DNA of 52,059 bases from Candidatus Brevefilum sp. (GTDB lineage Bacteria > Chloroflexota > Anaerolineae > Anaerolineales > Anaerolineaceae), in contig JARGGB010000011.1 in the NCBI GenBank assembly GCA_029210815.1, positions 1 through 52,059 of the forward strand, read 5' to 3'. How positions within the stretch are numbered: the first letter of the stretch is position 1; the number at the start of each line of letters is the position of its first letter. A model generated the notes under the pieces. The model ran no database searches, was not told the DNA's origin, and worked only from the letters and a program-made list of their open reading frames with translations. This document shows, in pieces, positions 17,232 to 25,024 of this stretch. The translations under genes were made by a program, and so were the position numbers.

Positions 17232-17582
17232 TTAACCCTGCCGTTCCCGGTATAAATCCATGCTCTCAACAGCATGACGCAGATGTGGGATCACAATGCT
17301 GCCCCCTACAACAAGCGCAACATTGAAAGCATCATAAATCTCCTCATCGGCCCAACCGGCATCCACACATTGAATAATATGATAATCAATACAATCATTG
17401 CAGCGCAAAACCATGGACGCCACCAAACCCAATAATTCTTTCGTCTTTGCGCTGAGCGCATCATCCTGATAAGCTTTCGTATCCAGGTTGAAAAAACGCT
17501 TGATGCCCAGATGGTCAATCGAATCAATCCGGTCGTTCATTTGGTGCCGATAATTTTCAAATTCTTTCAATCGATCATTCAT
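17232..17582 (-). CDS. Carboxymuconolactone decarboxylase / AhpD-like protein
   Basis: A 116-residue all-helical protein of the CMD/AhpD family. The redox motif is present as LRCNDCIDYHI (Cys pair CxxC followed by His four residues later, about 61-68), preceded by TKELLGLVASMVL and followed by AGWADEEIYDAFNVALVVGG. Members with CxxCxxxH act as thiol-dependent peroxide reductants or redox partners. The ribosome-binding site is GGAG about 7 nt before ATG. It is the last gene of a long minus-strand run, following the small membrane protein by 14 bp, and ends at a strong terminator. Confidence 0.9.
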   Translation of the reverse strand: MNDRLKEFENYRHQMNDRIDSIDHLGIKRFFNLDTKAYQDDALSAKTKELLGLVASMVLRCNDCIDYHIIQCVDAGWADEEIYDAFNVALVVGGSIVIPHLRHAVESMDLYRERQG

Positions 17583-17596
17583 CGAAAACTCCAGTA

Positions 17597-17947
17597 TTAT
17601 TCACCTCTTCTGTGCAAGGTCTCCCTGAGGGTGCCAACCATAAGAATAACCACAAGGACAGTTGCCCAGAAGATGATCCCATCGGTATAGCCGATCTCTT
17701 CAGGCGTAGGTGGTTCTAATTCTGGGGTAGGTGTTGTTGTGAGCAAATTTTCGACTTCTGGCTGATCCGTTTCAAGACTTACGTCTGTTGTCGGTTCAGC
17801 AGTTAATAAAAGGGCAGCTGGATAAACGGGGCGAACAAAGGCGATGAGAAAAAGCAATAAAACCACCGTTGAGAAAACAAAGATTAAATATTGCGGCTCA
17901 AAGTTTGTTTTAATCATGCTGCGGGGTTTGTTTTGATTTTCACCCAT
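17597..17947 (-). CDS. Small membrane protein with two transmembrane helices and Thr/Pro-rich outer loop
   Basis: A 116-residue protein. The first hydrophobic helix (about 20-38, YLIFVFSTVVLLLFLIAFV) and the second (about 89-107, GIIFWATVLVVILMVGTL) flank a Thr/Pro/Glu-rich segment (about 50-85) that should lie outside. The C terminus RETLHRRGE is basic and cytoplasmic. A good ribosome-binding site (GGAGG, 9 nt) precedes ATG. It starts 5 bp after the stop of the orphan solute-binding lipoprotein, so the two are probably translated from the same message and may work together. Family not recognised. Confidence 0.7.
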   Translation of the reverse strand: MGENQNKPRSMIKTNFEPQYLIFVFSTVVLLLFLIAFVRPVYPAALLLTAEPTTDVSLETDQPEVENLLTTTPTPELEPPTPEEIGYTDGIIFWATVLVVILMVGTLRETLHRRGE

Positions 17948-17952
17948 AAACG

Positions 17953-19284
17953 CTATTCCTCCAGGCTTTCCACTGCCACTTGCGCCGCTTGTGAAGGGTC
18001 AACCAAACCCTGTACAACCTGGCGTGTTTGCTCCCGAATAATGGGTCCCAGGCTGGCAATAATATCGTTTGAGGGTCGCAAGCGTGTCATTAAAGCAATT
18101 TGATTTAATGATGATCGCAAATTTTGGTCCTGCCAGGCGTCCAATGCACTGGGTCGCGGGGGCAAATATCCCGAGGAAAGCGTCCATTCAGATAGAAATT
18201 CAGGTTCCACAAGAAATTCAGCTAGTTCAACCGCAAGCGGGTGACGATTTTCGTCCGGTGTCGCTAATGCCCAACCCATGCCCGTGCCCAAAGAAACCGG
18301 GCTGTTATTACCTGGTGGTAAGGGCGCCAGGAGGGCGTCAGCTGGTGCATCCTGCAGGTAATTCGACAACCAGGTCACCACCAAATTCGCCTGCCCTTCT
18401 CGAAATGCCGTCCAAACCTGTGCAGATGTTTGGTATTGAAGGGAGGCTTCGGTGATATTGCCCGCCTCAACCCCTTGCTGGAAAAGACGGAAAGTTTCAG
18501 TTAATGGCTCAACTTCCAGCATCGGTCGACGTTGGTTGTCTTGCAAGCTTCCCCCGGATGCCAGGTAAAGGCTCATTTGAAATAAGGATTGGTCACTTTC
18601 TGCAGCAAAAGCCAGGGCTGTGTCCGTTTCAAATATGCCGCCCCATGAACCGGGAAATTGTTCAAAACTTTCAGGTCGGTAAACCAGGACGAGTGTGTCT
18701 GCGGCAAAGGGCAATCCAAAAGTACTGCCCTGTAACAAAGCCATTTCCCGCGTGAAATCATACCAGTCGCTGTCATCAGGAATTTCAGTCAGGCTGTCCA
18801 TTGGGAAAATCAAGCTCTTTAAAGCTGCAGTCTCTATATCCTGGCGCGAAAAGGCGATCAAATCTGGCAGCGCGTCCGGTGCTGCAGCACTCGCAGCTGT
18901 TAGGGCATCCAGCAGACCCCCGGCACCGCTGGCAGCTTTGACCCGCACAATGATCTCAATACCATCATTTTGATCTGAAAACATTTGAAGCCTTGCCTGC
19001 AGCATTTGACTCGCTTCTGTTTCCAAAGCCGGGTCCATTTCAGGCGGTACCCATAATGTCAAACTTGTAATCAGGGCAGGTGTTGTCTCGACAGTTGTTG
19101 TCGTTTGTGGTGTGGGTGTTGACGCTTCGTTTTCTCCTGGAGAAAGGGTTGCTGTAGAGGTTCTGGCGGTTACCCAGGGCAGCTCAAAAGGCAATGCCTC
19201 GCAAGCAGACAATGCGAAAATCAATATCACGCCCAAAACCAGGGGAATTCTGATCTTTTTCAAAAGCCTTCGCCATCCTTTCAA
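17953..19284 (-). CDS. Extracellular solute-binding lipoprotein, family 1 (SBP_bac_1), without adjacent permease
   Basis: A 443-residue lipoprotein: basic N terminus, hydrophobic helix and a perfect lipobox LSAC (Cys28), then a Thr-rich linker (about 40-65). The mature domain shows the two-lobed family 1 pattern: 'LTLWVPPEMDP', 'LPDLIAFSRQDIETAALKSL', 'FGLPFAADTLVLVYRPE', 'VVTWLSNYL' and 'GTGMGWALATPDENRHPLAVELAEFLV', the last being the usual site near the C terminus of sugar-binding SBPs. No permease or ATPase gene is adjacent; it sits between an M42 peptidase gene (4 bp) and a small two-helix membrane protein. It may serve a shared transporter or another surface role. Confidence 0.85.
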   Translation of the reverse strand: MKGWRRLLKKIRIPLVLGVILIFALSACEALPFELPWVTARTSTATLSPGENEASTPTPQTTTTVETTPALITSLTLWVPPEMDPALETEASQMLQARLQMFSDQNDGIEIIVRVKAASGAGGLLDALTAASAAAPDALPDLIAFSRQDIETAALKSLIFPMDSLTEIPDDSDWYDFTREMALLQGSTFGLPFAADTLVLVYRPESFEQFPGSWGGIFETDTALAFAAESDQSLFQMSLYLASGGSLQDNQRRPMLEVEPLTETFRLFQQGVEAGNITEASLQYQTSAQVWTAFREGQANLVVTWLSNYLQDAPADALLAPLPPGNNSPVSLGTGMGWALATPDENRHPLAVELAEFLVEPEFLSEWTLSSGYLPPRPSALDAWQDQNLRSSLNQIALMTRLRPSNDIIASLGPIIREQTRQVVQGLVDPSQAAQVAVESLEE

Positions 19285-19288
19285 AGGA

Positions 19289-20290
19289 TTATTTTAAGTC
19301 AATCGGCTCACTCAGTAATTTCACCAGGAGCTGAACCGCATTTTCCACATCATCCGAGTCTACCATCTCAGAAGGTGAATGGATATAACGGCAAGCAATA
19401 GAGACACAACCAGCCGGGACACCGCCGCGAGTTAATTGGATGGCACGTCCATCGGTACCGCCAGCCTCCAAAACCTCCAATTGATACGGGAGACCGGCTT
19501 CTTCTGCTGCTTTGATCATCCAATCAACAAGCCGCGGATCGGCAATAAAGCTCGAATCACGGACCTTGATCGCAGGCCCATCACCAAGGGCTGTTGCCAT
19601 TTTCGGGCTGAATCGTGGGGTATCACCGCTTCGTGTGACGTCAATTGCAAAACCTAAATCCGGGTCAACACCATAGGCGGCTGTGGTTGCGCCGCGTAAG
19701 CCAACCTCTTCCTGGGTGCTGAAAACAAAATGAAGCTCATGCGGCGTGCTTTCTAATCGCTTCAATACCTCAATTGCAACTGCAGCGGCTACACGATCAT
19801 CCATGGATTTAGCAACCATTCGTTTACCAAGGTCAATGAAAGGTCGTTCAAAGCCGCATACATCACCGACTTTAACAGAGCAGTCTTCTTTGCTGGTCGC
19901 GCCGACATCAATGAACAAATCCGTTAACTTGGGCGTCTTTCCGCTTTCAATGCTGTCCATACCGATCACGCCCCGGGTGCCATCCATAAACAGAACCCGA
20001 CCGCCATAACAGGTCATTGGGTTGATGCCGCCAATGTTTGTGAAACGCAGGAAGCCTCTGTCATCAACATGGGTTACCATCAGACCAATCTCATCGATAT
20101 GTCCCGAGATCATCACACGCAGCCCCTGTTCCGTCTTCACACCTTTTTTGGCTATAAGGCTGCCCAGTGCATCCACTCGCAGCTCATCAGCCGCATCACC
20201 AATCGCTTCGCGAATCACATCACGAATTTCATACTCAAAACCTGAGGGTCCTGGGGTTTCAACAAGTTGCTTGATTAAAGATTTCATCAA
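19289..20290 (-). CDS. M42 family metallo-aminopeptidase, copy 1 of 3
   Basis: A 333-residue cytoplasmic aminopeptidase of the glutamyl aminopeptidase / tetrahedral aminopeptidase family. Metal and catalytic residues are all seen: SGHIDEIGLMV (His about 64), KSMDDRVAAAVAIE (bridging Asp about 175), TQEEVGLRGA (catalytic Glu pair about 209-210), AIDVT (Asp) and RYIHSPSEMV (final His). Enzymes of this family form large dodecameric shells that trim peptides released by proteases. It is the third gene in a row of three M42 paralogues on one strand. The start at ATG 20290 follows an A-rich stretch. Confidence 0.92.
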   Translation of the reverse strand: MMKSLIKQLVETPGPSGFEYEIRDVIREAIGDAADELRVDALGSLIAKKGVKTEQGLRVMISGHIDEIGLMVTHVDDRGFLRFTNIGGINPMTCYGGRVLFMDGTRGVIGMDSIESGKTPKLTDLFIDVGATSKEDCSVKVGDVCGFERPFIDLGKRMVAKSMDDRVAAAVAIEVLKRLESTPHELHFVFSTQEEVGLRGATTAAYGVDPDLGFAIDVTRSGDTPRFSPKMATALGDGPAIKVRDSSFIADPRLVDWMIKAAEEAGLPYQLEVLEAGGTDGRAIQLTRGGVPAGCVSIACRYIHSPSEMVDSDDVENAVQLLVKLLSEPIDLK

Positions 20291-20343
20291 AGTGCTCCTA
20301 AAAGAAAGTAATCGAGTAATTATTCAAAGGGATAGCCATCAAT

Positions 20344-21444
20344 TTAGCCGCGTCTTTCACCTGCCAATAAATCCGGTGTCACACGAACCAAAGCAGCATC
20401 CAGCAAACGTAATGTATTCGCCCAATCATCAACACGGGCAAGACCTATTGCCGAGTGGGCATACCTGGAAGGTACTGAGACGCTTATGCTGGGAATTCCT
20501 GCTCGTGTTTTGTGAATCACACCGGCATCGGTGCCGCCGCCGCCAGGCTGCCTGAATTGATAAGGGATATCCTCTTGCTGTGCGGCATCGGAAAAAAGTG
20601 TCACCAACCGTCGATCTGCAATTGTTGCACGATCCATCACATAGATGGCTGGGCCGGCATCCAATCGGGTGTTGTACTGGACATTCTGATCTTCGTCATC
20701 CCAATGCGGCAGGTCATAGGCAGGGGTTGAATCAACAGCGATTGCCATATCAGGATCAAACCGGTAAGCCACCACGCGTGCACCTCTCAAACCAACTTCT
20801 TCCTGAACAGTAAAAGCAGCTAATAAATCGATGTTCTCCGATGCGTGCTTGAGAAGCTCGATCAAGATCGCAACCCCAAACCGATCATCCAGGGCTTTCG
20901 CCTGGATGCTGGGTCCGAATCGTTTAAACCGGGTTGCAAAAGTTGCCCGATCGCCTGGCTTGACCTTTTCACCGATCTCAGGTCCCAAATCAATTCGCAA
21001 TGCATCAACTGGGATTTTATTTTTACGCTCATCTGCGGTGGTCATGTGGATCGGCTTTGCGCCAATTACGCCCGGCAAATGCTCGCGTCCAACAAGAACA
21101 GCCTTGCCCGGTAACTGGCGTTCATCTATCCCACCAATACGCTCAAACTGAAACAGCTTGTCATCATGTTTTTTAACGATCATGAATCCGATTTCGTCCA
21201 TGTGCGCTGCCAGCATGACACGCACCCGGTTCTCACCACGGCCGAATTTGGTTGCAAGGACATTACCCAATGCATCCACTTTAATCTCATCTGCAAAGGG
21301 CTTGATCTCTTCAAGGACAATTTGCCGCACTTCTTGTTCGTCACCTGAAACAGCGGAGGCATTACATAATTTTTCTAATAATTCGATTTGACGATCGCCA
21401 ATTGTCGGTATGTTGCTTGCTTGAATTTTTTGATTTTCAGTCAT
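20344..21444 (-). CDS. M42 family metallo-aminopeptidase, copy 2 of 3
   Basis: A 366-residue paralogue of its neighbours. Ligand motifs: AAHMDEIGFMI, KALDDRFGVAILIE, VQEEVGLRGARV, AVDSTPAYD and RYAHSAIGLA. It has a longer N terminus (about 25 residues more) and the insert 'DLPHWDDEDQNVQYNTRLDAG' after the Asp ligand, unlike copies 1 and 3, so its pocket entrance may differ. It lies 3 bp after copy 3 and 53 bp before copy 1. Glutamyl/aspartyl-type or broad aminopeptidase activity is usual for the family; specificity cannot be read here. Confidence 0.92.
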   Translation of the reverse strand: MTENQKIQASNIPTIGDRQIELLEKLCNASAVSGDEQEVRQIVLEEIKPFADEIKVDALGNVLATKFGRGENRVRVMLAAHMDEIGFMIVKKHDDKLFQFERIGGIDERQLPGKAVLVGREHLPGVIGAKPIHMTTADERKNKIPVDALRIDLGPEIGEKVKPGDRATFATRFKRFGPSIQAKALDDRFGVAILIELLKHASENIDLLAAFTVQEEVGLRGARVVAYRFDPDMAIAVDSTPAYDLPHWDDEDQNVQYNTRLDAGPAIYVMDRATIADRRLVTLFSDAAQQEDIPYQFRQPGGGGTDAGVIHKTRAGIPSISVSVPSRYAHSAIGLARVDDWANTLRLLDAALVRVTPDLLAGERRG

Positions 21445-21447
21445 AAA

Positions 21448-22506
21448 TCACTCTTCCCAATTAATATGATCCAATGCATCTGGCTTTAGATCGGCAATAA
21501 ATTCCGCCATCAATCTCCCAGCGCGCCGAATGTCTTTCAATGAGACTGTCTCAACGGGTGTATGCATATAACGCAGCGGAATGCCTATGACAGCACACGG
21601 GATACCTTCTGCAACAATCTGCACAGCCATCGCGTCCGTGCCTGACATCTTTGGCATCAGGTCACGGTGATAAGGTATTTCCAATTCTTTTGCTTTTTTC
21701 TCAAAAGCATCGTACAGAGCAGGATGTATATTTGGTCCGTAACCAAGCCCGACGCCCTCACCGAAGGGCAGACTTTGCCAATCTGATGCACCCGGTCCCT
21801 TTGCAAAACAAACATCGATCACAATGGCAATATCAGGCTGGATATCGAATGGTGAAGTGAAGGCTCCTCCCAGAGTTTCTTCCTCCTGGGCAGAAGCAAC
21901 AGCCCAAACATCCCAATCATGGACGCGGTTTTGCAGCGCTTCCAGGCACAAAGTTGTGGCTGCAACCGAAACGCGGTTGTCAAGGGTATGCCCTGCCAGG
22001 GCTTCGCCGGTTAATTCAAGGGGCATCTGTGCATAAGAAACGATATCGCCCACGCGAACCTTTTTTGCAAGTTCGTCAGGACCTAAGCCGACATCCACAA
22101 GCAAATATTTCATTTCAACAGGACCGTCACCAACCGACTCCGGCAGCAAATGCCCCGGGGGCTGCACGACAACACCTGGCAGTTCCTCCCGCCCATGAAC
22201 GATCACGGGTTGTCCGGGTAGGATGCGGTGGTCAATACCACCAATCTCAGTGATACGGATAAAACTATCCTGGATGTGCGTAACCATCATCCCAATAGCG
22301 TCCATGTGTGCCGAGATCATTACCTTGCGGCGGGGTGTATCGCCCTGTCCGCGCTTTAAGCCGTGAAGACTGCCTATTTTACTGACAGAAAGTCCATCCG
22401 TCAGCGGCGCCCAGGCTTCCTGAAGGATCTCGCGAATGGGGCTTTCATAGCCTGAAAGTCCCGGTGCGGTTAACATTTTTTTAAGAAATTCTGATAAATC
22501 AATCAT
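21448..22506 (-). CDS. M42 family metallo-aminopeptidase, copy 3 of 3 (divergent)
   Basis: A 352-residue M42 peptidase, the most divergent of the three. Ligand motifs: SAHMDAIGMMV (Ala where the others have Glu after Asp), HTLDNRVSVAATT (DN instead of DD), AQEEETLGGAFT (instead of EEVGLRGA), VIDVCFAKGPG and RYMHTPVETV. The metal-binding His, Asp and Glu residues are kept, so it is probably active. The substitutions around them suggest a different substrate or metal preference. It follows the Thr/Pro stalk protein gene by 28 bp and precedes copy 2 by 3 bp. Confidence 0.9.
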   Translation of the reverse strand: MIDLSEFLKKMLTAPGLSGYESPIREILQEAWAPLTDGLSVSKIGSLHGLKRGQGDTPRRKVMISAHMDAIGMMVTHIQDSFIRITEIGGIDHRILPGQPVIVHGREELPGVVVQPPGHLLPESVGDGPVEMKYLLVDVGLGPDELAKKVRVGDIVSYAQMPLELTGEALAGHTLDNRVSVAATTLCLEALQNRVHDWDVWAVASAQEEETLGGAFTSPFDIQPDIAIVIDVCFAKGPGASDWQSLPFGEGVGLGYGPNIHPALYDAFEKKAKELEIPYHRDLMPKMSGTDAMAVQIVAEGIPCAVIGIPLRYMHTPVETVSLKDIRRAGRLMAEFIADLKPDALDHINWEE

Positions 22507-22534
22507 AGAGTTTGTTCACCTCGTTGGATCTAAA

Positions 22535-23029
22535 TTATGGGTTTTCACCTTGTGTTGGTGTCACCGTCGGCGCGTCTGGAGAGGTCGGCTGAATCGTCTC
22601 TGTCGGTGCAGCAGATGTTTCTGATGGCGTAAAAGTGAGTGTCTCTGATGGAACAGGGGTCTCCGTTGGTGTCAGGGTAGCTGTTTCCGTTGGTGTATTT
22701 GTCGAGGTCGGCGTTATCGTACTGGTTTGTGTAACAGTCGCCGTAGTTGTGGGGGTCAGACTTCGATAAGGCGTAAGGGTGATTGTCGCCATTCGAGTCG
22801 GGCTTGGGGTCACCGTCGGGGAAACTTCCTGCGGTTGATTTCGATTAATACGCAGTACAACCAATCCCAAAAAATAGCAGGGCAGCGTAATTAAAATCGT
22901 TAAGATCAGTAAATAACGAACGCGCTTTGTACTGCTTAGATTCCTCAATATGCCTCCAACACCTAAAATCATATCACCAGCCTTTAAGCTGAGCAAGTTA
23001 AGTGTCTTGGATAAAAATTCTATCTGCAT
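22535..23029 (-). CDS. Membrane-anchored Thr/Pro-rich stalk protein
   Basis: A 164-residue protein with one transmembrane helix (about 39-60, RYLLILTILITLPCYFLGLVV) and an outer tail (about 66-164) made almost entirely of Thr, Pro, Ser and Glu in the pattern TPTxTxTxTPT. Such tails are typical of O-glycosylated or rigid surface stalks; no folded domain follows. The start may be ATG 23029 or ATG 22972, where AAGG precedes the codon. It lies between the methyltransferase and the first M42 gene on the same strand. Function unknown. The simple sequence makes it a candidate for slippage-driven length variation. Confidence 0.65.
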   Translation of the reverse strand: MQIEFLSKTLNLLSLKAGDMILGVGGILRNLSSTKRVRYLLILTILITLPCYFLGLVVLRINRNQPQEVSPTVTPSPTRMATITLTPYRSLTPTTTATVTQTSTITPTSTNTPTETATLTPTETPVPSETLTFTPSETSAAPTETIQPTSPDAPTVTPTQGENP

Positions 23030-23108
23030 TTAACTAAAAAGAAGCATCCTAGCCTAAAAGCATCAGTATTTTGCTTCTTTTCAAAATCTACCGTAATGAC
23101 GGGATCGC

Positions 23109-23867
23109 TTATCCAGGCTTATGGGCTGTAAACCACACCCTTGGAGAAGTCGTTTGCACATCGGTGCGGTTCTTCAGGCTGCCATACATACCAGCAATCA
23201 TAAAGCCCGTTTCATTCAATAAAAATTGGATATCCGCGATTGGATAACCACGCTCACGATGCGTTTCATCAATCCGATCCCAGCATTCTCCATGCTCAGT
23301 AAAAATTGTAACATCCATCGTCGCAATCTGATTTTCATAATCATAAGACTGCCTGTGGATCTCGATAAAGTCCTTTGCTTCGTTCTGGATATAGGTTTCC
23401 TCACGCATCCAATCAACAGAAAGCCCATAGATTGTGTTCATATCAAAGATAAAGAAACCGCCAGGCTGTAATGCCCGGTAAGCGCCTTTGAATGCATCTT
23501 GCAAGTCGCGGATGGTCAGCAAATAATTCAGGCTGTCAAAAAAGCAGGTCACCAGGCTGAATTCGCCTATAAAAGGAAGAGAGCGCATATCCTCAACAAG
23601 GAAGGTAACATTCACACCGGCTTCATTTGCTCGTTCTTTCGCCAGATCGATCATCCTCCGGGACTGATCAATCCCGGTCACCTGGTATCCCAATTTAGCC
23701 ATCCCAACGGCAAAACTCCCCTCGCCGCAAGCTATATCCAACAAATATGATGGCTTCAGACCAATTTCATTTAAATAATCCGGGAGTACGGAATCAACCA
23801 GGTTCTGTGAAAAACGCAGGTAGGGTCCACGTTGATAAGCGTATGCAAACCGATCATAAATTGTCAT
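23109..23867 (-). CDS. Class I SAM-dependent methyltransferase
   Basis: A 252-residue protein with a Rossmann methyltransferase fold. Motif I is LLDIACGEGSFAVGMAKLG (about 42-60), followed by the acidic strand VTGIDQS (about 64-70), motif II region FLVEDMRSLPF (about 89-99), and FSLVTCFFDSLNYLL with the post-motif helix; a C-terminal half with FDMNTIYGLSVDWM resembles methyltransferase domain 25/11 proteins that modify small molecules. It follows the DUF368 gene by 18 bp, so the two are likely cotranscribed. The methylated substrate is unknown. Confidence 0.87.
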   Translation of the reverse strand: MTIYDRFAYAYQRGPYLRFSQNLVDSVLPDYLNEIGLKPSYLLDIACGEGSFAVGMAKLGYQVTGIDQSRRMIDLAKERANEAGVNVTFLVEDMRSLPFIGEFSLVTCFFDSLNYLLTIRDLQDAFKGAYRALQPGGFFIFDMNTIYGLSVDWMREETYIQNEAKDFIEIHRQSYDYENQIATMDVTIFTEHGECWDRIDETHRERGYPIADIQFLLNETGFMIAGMYGSLKNRTDVQTTSPRVWFTAHKPG

Positions 23868-23885
23868 AACACTCCCTATTTATGC

Positions 23886-24746
23886 CTATCCGAACAATTC
23901 CTCGCGCTCATATTTCTCATCCAGTTTCGCCAGGAAGAAGGAAGTAAGTGCACCAATGATAAACAAAACTGCACATATTGCAATGGTCCACCCGCTGACA
24001 CTGCCAGGGATGATCACAATTGTCGAACCAACCACAATCCCAAGAATAAAATGATACATAAAACCATAAAACTTCATAAATAACCAGGATATCAATTTTG
24101 CAAGGACCAAAACAATGAGAGTCACGCCTAAAATTAAGGGGATAATCACACCCAGATCAAGCTGTCGAATGCCAGATGCCATCGGCTGGTATAAACCCAG
24201 GTAAATCAAAAAATTTGAGGGGCTCATCCCCGGAACAACCACACCCAATCCAATCAGCACCCCGCTCAACAACCAGTTGCCAAAAGATGGTGCCAGCTGC
24301 ACCGTTCGGATGGTCTCCATCCAGCGCATGAAAAATACCGTGCCTACTGCAGTTAAAACCAAAATAAACCAGTGGACAGTATTTCTGCCCTTTTTCCCGG
24401 CAGTTTTGAAAAGTGAAGGAAAGGTGCCGGCAATGAATCCAATAAAAAGCCAGGTAAATTGCGCCGCATAATTGCTGAATGCAAAATCAACAACCGCAGA
24501 AAAGGCAACCACACCGATCGCTCCGCCAATCCCAACGGGGAGAAAGAAACGGACATTTTCGATAAAATTGTCTCTCAGGTTGCCCAAGAACCCCATCAAC
24601 CGCTCATAAATCCCGAAAACAACAGCAAGGACGCCGCCAGAAAGGCCAGGGGTAATGAATCCGATGCCAACCAGGATTCCTTTTAAAAGGCGAATAATCC
24701 AGTCTGCAAAAGATTTTTTATTTTGGTTTTCATTTTTTATCGTCAT
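23886..24746 (-). CDS. DUF368 family membrane protein, probable polyprenyl-phosphate transporter (PopT-like)
   Basis: A 286-residue polytopic membrane protein. The two internally repeated loops typical of DUF368 are present: GFITPGLSGGVLAVVFGIYE (about 38-57, then RLMGFL) and VVPGMSPSNFLIYLGLYQPM (about 180-199). DUF368 proteins have recently been shown to move undecaprenyl/polyprenyl phosphate, the lipid carrier of cell-wall synthesis, across the membrane. About eight helices are predicted by eye. A VTT/DedA-like protein, the other family with this activity, is encoded 1.7 kb upstream on the same strand. A promoter is visible upstream of this gene. Family assignment is firm; substrate follows from family knowledge. 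Confidence 0.88.
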   Translation of the reverse strand: MTIKNENQNKKSFADWIIRLLKGILVGIGFITPGLSGGVLAVVFGIYERLMGFLGNLRDNFIENVRFFLPVGIGGAIGVVAFSAVVDFAFSNYAAQFTWLFIGFIAGTFPSLFKTAGKKGRNTVHWFILVLTAVGTVFFMRWMETIRTVQLAPSFGNWLLSGVLIGLGVVVPGMSPSNFLIYLGLYQPMASGIRQLDLGVIIPLILGVTLIVLVLAKLISWLFMKFYGFMYHFILGIVVGSTIVIIPGSVSGWTIAICAVLFIIGALTSFFLAKLDEKYEREELFG

Positions 24747-24801
24747 TTTTTATCCAAATCTATTTATTTACCATGCTCTGGTCTGTGAACAAAACTGCTC
24801 T

Positions 24802-24829
24802 ATTATATTACATTGTAAATCTTTGCAAA
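24802..24829 (-). promoter_or_regulatory. Probable promoter of the DUF368-methyltransferase unit
   Basis: On the minus strand, TTTGCA (24824-24829) and TATAAT (24802-24807) are separated by 16 bp. The start codon is about 55 nt downstream. Confidence 0.5.
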
Positions 24830-24836
24830 ATGTGTC

Positions 24837-24864
24837 GTAGGGGCACGGCGTGCTGTGCCCCTAC
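24837..24864. repeat. REP-like palindrome GTAGGGGCAC...GTGCCCCTAC
   Basis: Perfect 10-bp stem (24837-24846 with 24855-24864) and an 8-nt loop in the 278-bp gap between the DUF368 and M20 genes. The 'GTAGGGGCAC' type of palindrome is a common dispersed intergenic repeat in several bacterial phyla. Nothing else is seen in this gap except the promoter. Confidence 0.75.
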
Positions 24865-25024
24865 ATCATTAATAACCAGAATCCTTTGTGTTTGGCTTGG
24901 TACGATGACAAAATTTCATTACGTTCTTATCCTGCTTTGCTTTAGGATCTTCACAAAATATGCATCCGACCCTGATTGATCAAAATCGGTTACGAGAATT
25001 GATTTTGGAAGAAGACACCTGTCA

